From assembly GCF_039831995.1 (NCBI RefSeq), contig NZ_JBDOIO010000004.1, positions 1,488,001-1,552,000 of the forward strand: a stretch of DNA of 64,000 bases. The letters run 5' to 3'. The stretch is from Paenibacillus pabuli (GTDB taxonomy: Bacteria > Bacillota > Bacilli > Paenibacillales > Paenibacillaceae). This document shows positions 53,197-62,551 of the stretch, in pieces (positions within the stretch are counted from its first letter, which is position 1; each line of letters opens with the position of its first letter). The notes beneath the pieces were generated by a model. The model did not search any database. It had not been told where the DNA came from and saw nothing but the letters and a program-made list of their open reading frames with translations. The position numbers and the translations under genes are program-made.

Positions 53197-54195
53197 ATGG
53201 AAGCGGGACTGGTTGACCCCTTTGGAAGAGTTCATGATTATCTTCGCATCTCGGTTACAGACCGCTGTAACTTGCGCTGTGTATACTGCATGCCGGCGGA
53301 AGGGATGCAGTTCGAGCCTTCGGATCAGATCATGTCTCATGATGAAATGGTTTCCGTTGTTCAGGCGCTTGCTCCGCTTGGAATCAGGAAATTGCGTTTG
53401 ACCGGCGGGGAACCTCTAGTTCGAAAAGGACTTGACGAGTTGATTGCCCGTTTATCCTTGATTCCTGGAATTGAGGATATCGCTATGACAACGAATGGCA
53501 TATATCTGGCCGCATGTGCGGATCGACTGAAAGCAGCCGGGCTGACAAGAGTAAATATCAGTCTGGATTCCCTGCAACCTGAACGGTTTGCCAGTATTAC
53601 CAGGGGAGGAAACCTAAAGCGGGTGCTCGATGGTATAAAGGCCAGCCGAAAAGCCGGACTGCGGCCGATCAAACTGAATGTGGTGCTGATGAAAGGCGTG
53701 AATGATGACGAGGTTGAGGATTTTCTGCGCTTGACTCTGGAAGAGGAGATTCATGTTCGCTTCATCGAATACATGCCCATAGGGGAGAGCGGAGAAGGTT
53801 GGAAATCAGGGTTTATGTCATTGCAGCATGTACTGGACACATGCGAGACCAGGTGGAGTTACACAAACTGTGATGTCTATAGCAATGGTCCGGCAGATAA
53901 TTATCGGATTGACGGAGCCGCTGGCACATTTGGTCTGATTCACCCTGTAAGCAGTCACTTTTGCGGTACATGTAACCGATTGAGACTGACGGCAGACGGC
54001 AATATCAAGCCCTGTCTTTATTGGTCGGATGAATTCAACGTACGTCCACATGTCGGCAACGACAGTGCGGTTCGAGGCATGTTCCTCAGAGCACTGGGAG
54101 TTAAGCCCGAGACACACGACATGCTCAAAGCTCTCAAAGGTGAAGCGATTCGGGGTGTTCCGTCCCTCCGGCATATGTCCCAAATCGGAGGTTAA
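53197..54195 (+). CDS. moaA: GTP 3',8-cyclase (molybdenum cofactor biosynthesis)
   Basis: 332-residue radical SAM enzyme that starts molybdopterin synthesis by cyclising GTP. N-terminal 4Fe-4S site C24-x3-C28-x2-C31 (DRCNLRCVYCMP), LTGGEPL, SLDS, and the C-terminal second cluster FCGTCNRLRLT...KPCL with the final Gly-Gly required for activity. It heads the nitrate reductase operon and so provides Moco for NarG under the same activator; no other moa genes are in the window. Ribosome binding site GGAAGGAGGAGC. Confidence 0.95.
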   Translation: MEAGLVDPFGRVHDYLRISVTDRCNLRCVYCMPAEGMQFEPSDQIMSHDEMVSVVQALAPLGIRKLRLTGGEPLVRKGLDELIARLSLIPGIEDIAMTTNGIYLAACADRLKAAGLTRVNISLDSLQPERFASITRGGNLKRVLDGIKASRKAGLRPIKLNVVLMKGVNDDEVEDFLRLTLEEEIHVRFIEYMPIGESGEGWKSGFMSLQHVLDTCETRWSYTNCDVYSNGPADNYRIDGAAGTFGLIHPVSSHFCGTCNRLRLTADGNIKPCLYWSDEFNVRPHVGNDSAVRGMFLRALGVKPETHDMLKALKGEAIRGVPSLRHMSQIGG

Positions 54196-54199
54196 CAGG

Positions 54200-54277
54200 A
54201 TGTACGTGTTAAAAGTCGGCTCTGAATGTGATTCTGATCTGAAACTACATGTCATATTAGCAGGAGGAAAACAATGA
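54200..54277 (+). CDS. 25-codon ORF between moaA and narG (possible leader peptide)
   Basis: MYVLKVGSECDSDLKLHVIL... ends in AGGKQ. The ATG at 54200 has GGAGG at 8 bases (from the end of moaA), and its TGA overlaps the narG ATG as ATGA, while its last codons contain the narG ribosome binding site. This arrangement suggests translational coupling. The peptide resembles no family known to me. Could also be chance. Confidence 0.4.
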   Translation: MYVLKVGSECDSDLKLHVILAGGKQ

Positions 54278-57200
54278 GTAAGCAAAGCACACCCTGGATG
54301 GGAAAACTTAAATATTTTGTAAAACGGGAAAAGAATGCGGAGGGCTGGAGCGAGATGTCACCCGAAAGCCGGGACTGGGAGGACGTCTATCGGCGGCGCT
54401 GGCAGCATGACAAAGTTGTGCGTTCGACACATGGCGTGAATTGCACAGGATCCTGCAGCTGGCAGATCTATGTAAAAGACGGAATCGTTACCTGGGAGAC
54501 GCAAGCTACCGATTATCCTTCCACAGGTCCGGATATGCCGGAATTCGAACCAAGAGGATGTCCGCGCGGAGCCAGTTTTTCCTGGTATCTATACAGTCCG
54601 CTGCGCGTCAAATATCCTTACGTCCGGGGAGCATTGCTGGATCTGTGGCGAGATGCGCTTCAATTGCATGGTGATCCGGTCAAAGCCTGGTCCAGTATTG
54701 CGGATGATCCGGATAAGGTCAAAAAATATAAATCCGTTCGCGGCAAGGGTGGATTGATCCGTGCGTCATGGAGTGAAGTAACGCAGATCATATCCGCTTC
54801 CCTTATTCATACGATCAAGCAGTACGGACCTGATCGAATTATTGGCTTTTCGCCTATTCCGGCCATGTCGATGGTCAGTTATGCTGCAGGTTCTCGCTTC
54901 CTGTCCCTGATGGGATCGCCACTGCTCAGTTTCTACGACTGGTACGCCGATCTGCCCCCAGCCTCACCGCAAATTTGGGGCGACCAAACCGATGTGCCCG
55001 AGAGCAGCGACTGGTACAATTCCGGGTATATTCTCGTCTGGGGATCCAACCTGCCAATGACCCGTACGCCTGATGCTCACTTTTTGGCTGAAGCACGCTA
55101 CCGGGGAACGAAGGTTGTATCCATCAGCCCGGATTATGCCGAATATGTCAAATTTGCGGATACATGGATGTCAGTCAAACAGGGGACCGACGGAGCTCTT
55201 GCCATGGCTATGGGGCATGTGATTCTCAAAGAATTCTATATCGAACAACCTACGGCCTACTTCATGCAGTATGCCAAACAATATACGGATTTTCCTAATC
55301 TCCTGATCGTTGAGGAGAAAAACGGAGTTCACACAGCCGGCAGATTTCTTGTCGGAGAAGACTTGGGCATCACAGGCAACAATATGGCCTGGAAAACACT
55401 CGTCTACGACGATAACAGCGGTACATATGCGATGCCGAAAGGCAGCCTCGGATTCCGCTGGGGTGAGGAAGGGACCTGGAATCTGAAAATGGAACAGGTC
55501 GAGAATGGCGAACCCATTGATCCGCGGTTATCTCTTCTTGGTGTGCATCATGACTTGGTCACGATTCAACTGCCTTATTTTGATGATGAGGGCAGGCATG
55601 TGATGGAACGTCAAATTCCTGTTCGTCAAATCTGGCTTGAGGATCGCTGGATTATGGTTACAGCGGTGTATGATCTGGTCCTTGCTAAGTATGGAGTAGA
55701 ACGTGAAATGACACGTTCCGCAGATTCTTCTGAAGTCATCACGATCTCTGATATGCCGCGGGCTCGGAGAAGCACAGCGGATGAATCCGTGGACGGTCTG
55801 CTGAATGGCGAGCAAGAAAAGCCGTTTACCCCTGCATGGCAGGAACAGATTACAGGTGTACCGCAGGAAACGGTGGTGCAGATTGCGCGTGAATTTGCCC
55901 AGAATGCGATCGATACCCAGGGACGTTCTATGATTATTATGGGAGCCGGGATCAACCATTGGTACAACTCGGACGTGATCTACCGTGCGATTATCAACCT
56001 GATTCTCATGACCGGTTGTCAGGGCGTGAACGGCGGAGGCTGGGCTCACTATGTCGGACAGGAGAAACTTCGTCCTGCAGAGGGATGGCAGACGATTGCC
56101 TTTGCCCGTGACTGGACAGGGCCTGCCCGTCTTCAGAACGGTACATCGTTCTTCTATTTTGCAACAGATCAGTGGAGATACGAGGAAACAAAAGTAGGCG
56201 AGCTGACTTCACCGCTGGAGGGTGAACCCCGTTTCCAGCATGTTGCAGATTACAATGTCATGGCTGCTCGCATGGGCTGGCTTCCGTCCTACCCCCAATT
56301 TAATCGGAATTCGATTGATCTGCATCAGGATGCCATAGATTCCGGAGCTGTAACGAAAGACGAGATCGGTGCATATGTGGCATCGGAATTGAAAAATAAA
56401 AACCTCAAGTTCTCCATTGAGCAGCCGGATGACCCTGCGAACTACCCACGTGTGCTATTCGTATGGAGAGCGAATCTGATCTCCAGCTCAGGGAAAGGCC
56501 ATGAGTACTTCCTGAAGCATTTGCTTGGTGCAACGAACGGATTGCTGAACGATGACGATCACGGACTCCGGCCAGAACACGTAGAGTGGGTGGATGAAGC
56601 ACCTGAAGGCAAGCTGGATTTGATGATCAATCTGGATTTTCGCATGGCGGGAACAGCGATGTATTCCGACATTGTGCTGCCTGCGGCGACCTGGTATGAA
56701 AAAAGTGACTTGAGCAGCACGGATATGCATCCGTTCGTACATCCGTTTAACCCGGCAGTTGGGAGTCAATGGGAGTCCCGTTCGGACTGGGACACGTTCA
56801 AGGAGATTGCGCGTGTCTTCTCGGAAATGGCTGCGCAGCAATTTGACGGACCACAGCATGAGATTGTGGCGACACCGCTGCTGCATGATTCACCCGATGA
56901 GCTGGCTCAGCCGTATGGCGAGATCAGAGACTGGAGTGCAGGCGAATGTGAGCCTGTTCCAGGCAAAACGATGCCTCACATTCAGATTGTGGAGCGCGAC
57001 TATGCCGCGGTATATGACAAGATGATCACTTTGGGTCCAGTGGTCAGGGATAAACCCATTGGAACCAAGGGTATCTCTTGGTCAGCCAGCGAAGAGTATG
57101 AGAAGCTCAAAAGCATTTTGGGTACGCGCAGGCAAGCGGGAGTGGGGCAAGGTTGTCCTGATCTGAGTACAGACCGAAATGTGGCTGAAGCCATCCTAAC

Positions 57201-58038
57201 GCTATCCACAACAACAAACGGTAAAATGGCGGTGCGTGCATGGGAGTCGCTTGAGCAAAAAACGGCCTTACATCTGAAGGACTTGGCTGAAGAGCGGTCT
57301 GAGGAATGTTTCACTTTTGATGAGATTACTTCCAAACCCAAAACGGTCATTACGTCTCCTGCATTCAGCGGATCGGAAAAAGGCGGCCGGCGCTACTCGC
57401 CATTTACAACCAATGTGGAACGGCTTATTCCTTGGCGTACGTTGACAGGCAGACAGCAATTTTACATTGATCATGAGATGCTTCGCGAGTTCGGGGAAAC
57501 ACTGGCAACGTTCAAACCTGTACTGAAACATACGCCTTTCCATCCGAACAGCAAACGTCCGATTGAAGGCGGCAAGGAAATTGTCCTGAACTATCTGACT
57601 CCGCACAACAAGTGGTCGATTCACAGCATGTACTACGATGCATTGCCCATGCTGACTCTGTTCCGAGGTGGTCCGACGATCTGGATGAATCATGAGGATG
57701 CAGAGGAGGCAGGACTTGTCGATAATGACTGGATCGAATGTTTTAACCGGAACGGTGTAGTCGTTGCCCGTGCAGTTGTCACCCACCGTATCCCTCGCGG
57801 AATGGCTTTCATGTATCACGCTCAGGACCGGCACATTAACGTTCCGGGAACCCAAATATCGCAAACACGTGGAGGTACCCACAATAGTCCCACAAGGATT
57901 CATGTGAAGCCGACCCACATGATTGGCGGATACGCCCAGTTAAGCTATGGATTCAATTATTACGGCCCAACAGGCAACCAGCGTGACCTGAATGTCATCA
58001 TTAGAAAATTGCAGGAGGTGGATTGGCTTGAAGATTAA
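54274..58038 (+). CDS. narG: Respiratory nitrate reductase, alpha subunit
   Basis: 1,254-residue molybdo-bis(MGD) catalytic subunit that reduces nitrate to nitrite on the cytoplasmic side. FS0 cluster ligands H53, C57, C61 and C96 (THGVNCTGSC..RGCPRG) and the molybdenum ligand D222 in FYDWYADLPP are present, at the same number as in E. coli NarG. N-terminal sequence has no Tat signal, as in other NarG. The ATG follows AGGAGG. The start overlaps the stop of a 25-codon ORF and the end overlaps narH by 11 bases. Confidence 0.97.
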   Translation: MSKQSTPWMGKLKYFVKREKNAEGWSEMSPESRDWEDVYRRRWQHDKVVRSTHGVNCTGSCSWQIYVKDGIVTWETQATDYPSTGPDMPEFEPRGCPRGASFSWYLYSPLRVKYPYVRGALLDLWRDALQLHGDPVKAWSSIADDPDKVKKYKSVRGKGGLIRASWSEVTQIISASLIHTIKQYGPDRIIGFSPIPAMSMVSYAAGSRFLSLMGSPLLSFYDWYADLPPASPQIWGDQTDVPESSDWYNSGYILVWGSNLPMTRTPDAHFLAEARYRGTKVVSISPDYAEYVKFADTWMSVKQGTDGALAMAMGHVILKEFYIEQPTAYFMQYAKQYTDFPNLLIVEEKNGVHTAGRFLVGEDLGITGNNMAWKTLVYDDNSGTYAMPKGSLGFRWGEEGTWNLKMEQVENGEPIDPRLSLLGVHHDLVTIQLPYFDDEGRHVMERQIPVRQIWLEDRWIMVTAVYDLVLAKYGVEREMTRSADSSEVITISDMPRARRSTADESVDGLLNGEQEKPFTPAWQEQITGVPQETVVQIAREFAQNAIDTQGRSMIIMGAGINHWYNSDVIYRAIINLILMTGCQGVNGGGWAHYVGQEKLRPAEGWQTIAFARDWTGPARLQNGTSFFYFATDQWRYEETKVGELTSPLEGEPRFQHVADYNVMAARMGWLPSYPQFNRNSIDLHQDAIDSGAVTKDEIGAYVASELKNKNLKFSIEQPDDPANYPRVLFVWRANLISSSGKGHEYFLKHLLGATNGLLNDDDHGLRPEHVEWVDEAPEGKLDLMINLDFRMAGTAMYSDIVLPAATWYEKSDLSSTDMHPFVHPFNPAVGSQWESRSDWDTFKEIARVFSEMAAQQFDGPQHEIVATPLLHDSPDELAQPYGEIRDWSAGECEPVPGKTMPHIQIVERDYAAVYDKMITLGPVVRDKPIGTKGISWSASEEYEKLKSILGTRRQAGVGQGCPDLSTDRNVAEAILTLSTTTNGKMAVRAWESLEQKTALHLKDLAEERSEECFTFDEITSKPKTVITSPAFSGSEKGGRRYSPFTTNVERLIPWRTLTGRQQFYIDHEMLREFGETLATFKPVLKHTPFHPNSKRPIEGGKEIVLNYLTPHNKWSIHSMYYDALPMLTLFRGGPTIWMNHEDAEEAGLVDNDWIECFNRNGVVVARAVVTHRIPRGMAFMYHAQDRHINVPGTQISQTRGGTHNSPTRIHVKPTHMIGGYAQLSYGFNYYGPTGNQRDLNVIIRKLQEVDWLED

Positions 58039-59497
58039 AGCACAAGTCAGCATGGTCATGAATTTGGATAAATGTATCGGGTGCCATACGTGCAGTGTAA
58101 CGTGCAAAAACACATGGACGAACCGGCCTGGCGCGGAATACATGTACTGGAATAACGTGGAGACCAAGCCTGGGGTCGGTTATCCCAAACAGTGGGAAGA
58201 TCAGGAGCGGTATCGCGGCGGATGGGAAATGAAAAATGGAAAACTTGAGCTAAAGTCAGGTACACGTGCCAGACGATTACTTAACATTTTCCACAATCCC
58301 GATCAGCCAACCATCGACGATTATTATGAACCCTGGACCTATGAATATGAGAAACTGACGAGCAGTCCGGAGAAAAAGCATCAGCCCGTGGCGAGACCAA
58401 AATCCCAAATTACAGGAGAATACATGAACCTGGAATGGGGACCAAACTGGGAGGATGACCTGGCAGGTGCCCATGTAACGGGGATGGAAGATCCCAATAT
58501 GAGGGGTGTCGAGGAATCGATCAAAATGGATTTTGAACAGGTGTTCATGATGTATCTTCCTCGAATCTGTGAACATTGCCTCAATCCTTCCTGTGTTTCT
58601 TCCTGCCCTTCAGGAGCGATGTATAAACGGGAAGAAGACGGCATCGTACTGGTCGACCAAAACGCATGTCGTGCCTGGAGATTCTGTGTGTCCAGCTGTC
58701 CTTACAAAAAAGTATATTTCAATTGGCAGACCAACAAAGCCGAGAAATGCACCCTGTGCTTTCCGCGGATTGAGGCGGGTTTACCAACGATTTGTTCGGA
58801 GACCTGTGTCGGTCGTATCCGATACATTGGTCTGATGTTATATGATGCAGATCGTATTGAAGCGGCGGCTTCAGCGGAGAGTGAACAGGATTTGTATGAA
58901 TCACAAATGGAACTCTTTCTGGATCCGCATGACCCTGAAGTAATTCGTGAAGCAAGGGAGGCTGGCATTCCGGAAGATTGGATCATCGCAGCTCAGCAGT
59001 CGCCTATCTATAAAATGGTTGTGGACTGGCGCATTGCGCTTCCGCTTCACCCGGAATACCGGACCATGCCGATGGTATGGTATATTCCGCCGCTGAGCCC
59101 TATCACGAATCGGGTAGAAGGACAGGGAAGTTCGCTGGATGCAAATGATATCTTCCCTGCCATCGACAATATGCGTATACCTGTGGAATATCTGGCCAAT
59201 CTGCTCACCGCAGGAGACACGGAACGAATTCGTGATGTACTACGCAAAATGGCGGTAATGCGGATCCACATGCGGAATCAGCAAACCGGAAAAAACAGTG
59301 ATCCTGCATTACTTAACCGGGTGGGGATGGACTCACAGGAAGTTGAAGACATGTACCGGCTGCTCGCCATTGCCAAATATAATGACCGCTTCGTGATCCC
59401 GCCTGCTCATCGGGAGGAAGTGGCGGATCTCTTCAATGAACAAGGAAGCTGCGGGCTTGATTTTGCAGGTGGCCCAGGTTCCTGTGGTGTATTCTGA
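58028..59497 (+). CDS. narH: Respiratory nitrate reductase, beta subunit
   Basis: 489 residues, start codon TTG at 58028 with AGGAGGTGG upstream, giving LKIKAQVSMVMNLDKC as in other Gram-positive NarH. Four Fe-S clusters: C16-x2-C19-x2-C22-x3-C26, C-x2-C-x4-C in CEHCLNPSCVSSCP, the CRAWRFCVSSCP set whose Trp marks the 3Fe-4S cluster, and CTLCFPR. Transfers electrons from NarI heme to NarG. Overlaps narG and narJ. Confidence 0.95.
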   Translation: MKIKAQVSMVMNLDKCIGCHTCSVTCKNTWTNRPGAEYMYWNNVETKPGVGYPKQWEDQERYRGGWEMKNGKLELKSGTRARRLLNIFHNPDQPTIDDYYEPWTYEYEKLTSSPEKKHQPVARPKSQITGEYMNLEWGPNWEDDLAGAHVTGMEDPNMRGVEESIKMDFEQVFMMYLPRICEHCLNPSCVSSCPSGAMYKREEDGIVLVDQNACRAWRFCVSSCPYKKVYFNWQTNKAEKCTLCFPRIEAGLPTICSETCVGRIRYIGLMLYDADRIEAAASAESEQDLYESQMELFLDPHDPEVIREAREAGIPEDWIIAAQQSPIYKMVVDWRIALPLHPEYRTMPMVWYIPPLSPITNRVEGQGSSLDANDIFPAIDNMRIPVEYLANLLTAGDTERIRDVLRKMAVMRIHMRNQQTGKNSDPALLNRVGMDSQEVEDMYRLLAIAKYNDRFVIPPAHREEVADLFNEQGSCGLDFAGGPGSCGVF

Positions 59498-60159
59498 TGG
59501 GAGAGGAGACAACGACTACGATGACAACCGATATGAATACGGAATGGAGTCAGGCTGTGGATGAACGGATGGATGGGGCTAGGAAAGCATGCAAGCTGAC
59601 CTCCTATCTGCTGCAATATCCAGATCCCACGTGGAGGGAAGGGCTGCAGGGTGTCCGAACTGCTGTGCAGTCCCTCACAGATGAAACAATGAAAAAGGTA
59701 CTGCTGACATTTGTGGACGACGCAGAATCTGTGGATTCCACGTATTGGCAGGACCGATACGTTCGGACGTTTGATTTTGACAAAAAATCAAATTTGTACT
59801 TAACCTATGCTCTGTACGGAGACGAAAGGGACCGGGGGCCGGCTCTTATTGAATTGAAGCGCAGATATGAAGCTGCCGGGTTCTACATGGAATGGAATGA
59901 GCTGCCCGATTATTTACCCATGGTGCTTGAATTTATAGCGGAGGCTCCTTCTGAAGATGCATATGGAGTGGTGTCGAGTTGTTATAAGTCTTTGGTAACG
60001 ATCACAGATAGCGTATTAGGACAGAACAGCCCCTACGGTCCATTGTTAGAGCAAGTGTTGAAGGTTATCCCTAAGCCTGTCCATGTTGACGAAGAAGTTC
60101 AGGACCATTCCGCGGCAGCGCAAAACGTGCCAACCTGGATGGGGAGGGGAAGTCGATGA
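59497..60159 (+). CDS. narJ: Nitrate reductase assembly chaperone, delta subunit
   Basis: 220 residues of the NarJ/TorD family: ACKLTSYLLQYPDPTWREGL, YVRTFDFDKKSNLYLTYALYGDERDRG and DYLPMVLEFIAEA, the conserved chaperone helices. It guides Moco and cluster insertion into NarG and is not part of the finished enzyme. Starts on a TGATG overlap with narH and overlaps narI by ATGA. The first ~15 residues (EETTTTMTTDMN) look unstructured. Confidence 0.93.
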   Translation: MGEETTTTMTTDMNTEWSQAVDERMDGARKACKLTSYLLQYPDPTWREGLQGVRTAVQSLTDETMKKVLLTFVDDAESVDSTYWQDRYVRTFDFDKKSNLYLTYALYGDERDRGPALIELKRRYEAAGFYMEWNELPDYLPMVLEFIAEAPSEDAYGVVSSCYKSLVTITDSVLGQNSPYGPLLEQVLKVIPKPVHVDEEVQDHSAAAQNVPTWMGRGSR

Positions 60160-60881
60160 GTACATCGGAGTTGTTTTTGTGGGGGGCGCTCCCTTACATG
60201 GTTCTCATCTTTTGTGTTACTGCAATCATATGGAGGTACGTGACGAATCCGTTCAGTTGGACATCCAAGTCCAGTGAAATTCTAGAAAAACGCATGCTGA
60301 AATGGGGAAGCTTGCTGTTTCATATTGGCATATTCGCCGTGATCTGTGGCCATATTGCCGGATTAATTGTTCCGGTAGAATTCTATCGCTGGATTGGTCT
60401 TAGTGATGAAGGTTATCATCTGATTGCCATTGCGGGCGGATTGCCCGCGGGAATTATCGCGTTTGCTGGTGGAGTCATACTACTGGTGCGCAGATATGCG
60501 GCCACCAAAGTGCGAGCAACGAGCAGTGCAGGAGACTGGGTGGCCCTCGTCATGCTTCTTGTCGTCATTATAACTGGTATATTGGCGACATCTGCGAATG
60601 CGGTGAATCATACCGGTTTTGATTACCGTACTACGATCAACCCTTGGCTGCGCGGTTTAATGGTATTTCAGCCTGATCCAACGCTAATGCAGACCGTACC
60701 TTTGAATTTTAAAGTACACATCCTGCTTTCGTTTGTTCTGTACTGCGTTTTTCCGTTTACTCGTCTTGTGCATATGCTGAGCATGCCGCTCGGCTACCTT
60801 AAGCGAAGCTATGTATTGTATCGCAGACGTGACGGGTCTGTTTATCCAGATTCAAAACCGAAAAAAGAAAGGGCGATGTAG
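60156..60881 (+). CDS. narI: Respiratory nitrate reductase, gamma subunit (cytochrome b)
   Basis: 241 residues with five membrane helices. Heme b ligands H56 and H66 (LFHIGIFAVICGHIAG) in helix 2 and H188 and H206 (KVHILLSF, RLVHMLS) in helix 5 are at standard spacing. Oxidises menaquinol and passes electrons to NarH. Starts by ATGA overlap in narJ; the narK gene begins directly after its stop. Confidence 0.95.
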   Translation: MSTSELFLWGALPYMVLIFCVTAIIWRYVTNPFSWTSKSSEILEKRMLKWGSLLFHIGIFAVICGHIAGLIVPVEFYRWIGLSDEGYHLIAIAGGLPAGIIAFAGGVILLVRRYAATKVRATSSAGDWVALVMLLVVIITGILATSANAVNHTGFDYRTTINPWLRGLMVFQPDPTLMQTVPLNFKVHILLSFVLYCVFPFTRLVHMLSMPLGYLKRSYVLYRRRDGSVYPDSKPKKERAM

Positions 60882-62396
60882 ATGCAAAACAAAGGCAAAG
60901 TCCAACTGCCCTTGCAAACGGCAAGTTTGGTTCTGGGATTCATGGTGTGGGTTATTCTGTCTTCCTTAATGCCATTTATTAAAGAAGATATTGCGTTAAC
61001 CTCTTCACAGTTAGCCTGGTCTACAGCCATTCCTGTCCTGATTGGTTCCGTTGCCCGTATCCCAATTGGATACTGGACGAACCGATATGGGGCACGCAAT
61101 ATTTTTATGATCAGTTTTGTTCTGCTGCTCGCGCCAGTATGGTGGATCAGCCGATCTACTTCTTTTCTGGATTTAATTATAGGTGGCTTTTTCCTCGGGA
61201 TAGGCGGAGCGGTATTTTCCGTAGGCGTAACTTCACTGCCCAAATATTATCCCAAAGAGAAACATGGATTTGTTAACGGGATCTATGGTATCGGTAATCT
61301 GGGAACCGCATTGTCTGCTTTTGGTGCTCCGCTGCTTGCGGATCAAATGGGATGGTCCAAAACGGTTCTTATGTACAGCATTCTGCTGCTGGGAATGGCT
61401 GCCTTGAATTTTGTATTGGGAGACAAACAGGAAACAAGGGTTAACGTACCGCTGATGCAACAGTTAAAAGCAGTCTCGCGAAGTCCTAAATTATGGCTGC
61501 TGTGTTTATTTTACTTCCTGACTTTTGGTTCCTTCGTGGCGTTCACCGTGTACCTTCCCAATTTCCTGGTCAGTCACTTTCAGATGGATAAAGTGGATGC
61601 AGGGATACGTACAGCGGGATTCATATTGGTGGCTACCATTATGCGTCCGGTCGGGGGCTGGCTTGGCGACCGCTTCAATTCCTTTAAAATACTGATGTTT
61701 GTATTCGGCGGATTAACGGTTGCGGCGATCGTATTATCCTTCGCGCCGTCAATCTACATGTATACGGTTGGTTGTCTGACCGTTGCCTTATGCGCCGGTA
61801 CAGGAAACGGAACCATTTTTAAGCTGGTCCCAATGTATTTCGTTAAACAACCAGGTGTCGCTAATGGCATTATATCTGCAATGGGGGGGCTTGGCGGATT
61901 TTTCCCGCCATTGATGTTGACGCTGCTCTACAGCATGACAGGTCACTATGCGATCGGATTCATGGCACTCTCCATGATTGCACTGGTGAGTTTGGTGCTT
62001 GTCTTCTGGATGTTCTATGAGGAGAAGCTTCAGCTGTCCGCGAGCATATTAGAAAACACGATCGAGGCCATCCTGATTACGGATACAAACAGCGTTATTC
62101 GCTCGGTAAATCCGGCATTTACGGCAGTCACTGGTTATCGATCCGATGAAGCGGTGGGACAGAAGCCAAGCCTGCTGAAATCAGGTAAACAGGATAAATC
62201 GTTTTACGAACAGTTATGGGCTGATCTGAAGCAGCACGGATATTGGCAGGGAGAGATATGGAACCGCAAGAAAAACGGAGAGATTTATCTGGAATGGCTG
62301 AGCATTACTGCAATCCGCAATGAAGCTGGAGAAGTCAAGTTCTATGCGGGTATGTTCAGTGATATGGGAAAAAGAGATCTTCCTTCAGCACCATAG
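60882..62396 (+). CDS. narK: Nitrate/nitrite transporter fused to a C-terminal PAS domain
   Basis: 504 residues. Residues ~1-380 are a 12-helix MFS transporter of the NarK type (nitrate signature regions GIGGAVFSVGVTSLPKYYP with conserved Gly/Asn neighbours, GNLGTALSAFGAPLLA, CAGTGNGTIFKLVP). Residues ~381-500 are a PAS/PAC domain: ILENTIEAILITDTNSVIRS, VNPAFTAVTGYRSDEAVGQ, WQGEIWNRKKNGEIYLEWLSI split into motifs. No kinase or other output follows; the stop and a strong terminator come directly after. Ordinary NarK proteins end after helix 12, so the PAS domain is an added cytoplasmic sensor or interaction module. Last gene of the operon. Confidence 0.92.
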   Translation: MQNKGKVQLPLQTASLVLGFMVWVILSSLMPFIKEDIALTSSQLAWSTAIPVLIGSVARIPIGYWTNRYGARNIFMISFVLLLAPVWWISRSTSFLDLIIGGFFLGIGGAVFSVGVTSLPKYYPKEKHGFVNGIYGIGNLGTALSAFGAPLLADQMGWSKTVLMYSILLLGMAALNFVLGDKQETRVNVPLMQQLKAVSRSPKLWLLCLFYFLTFGSFVAFTVYLPNFLVSHFQMDKVDAGIRTAGFILVATIMRPVGGWLGDRFNSFKILMFVFGGLTVAAIVLSFAPSIYMYTVGCLTVALCAGTGNGTIFKLVPMYFVKQPGVANGIISAMGGLGGFFPPLMLTLLYSMTGHYAIGFMALSMIALVSLVLVFWMFYEEKLQLSASILENTIEAILITDTNSVIRSVNPAFTAVTGYRSDEAVGQKPSLLKSGKQDKSFYEQLWADLKQHGYWQGEIWNRKKNGEIYLEWLSITAIRNEAGEVKFYAGMFSDMGKRDLPSAP

Positions 62397-62427
62397 GCTG
62401 ATAGGCTGAACCACAAGTATATACAAC

Positions 62428-62467
62428 AAAAGACCTTAACAACATGCCATTGATGTTAAGGTCTTTT
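62428..62467. terminator. Bidirectional terminator between narK and the Crp/Fnr gene
   Basis: AAAAGACCTTAACA pairs perfectly with TGTTAAGGTCTTTT around a 12-base loop. It can end both converging transcripts. Confidence 0.9.
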
Positions 62468-62551
62468 CATACGTAATCAGCTGTTAGCGTTCCATCTTCG
62501 TTCTATCTTCATTAGAATTCGTCTACGAAGGATAGATTTCCGTAATATCGC

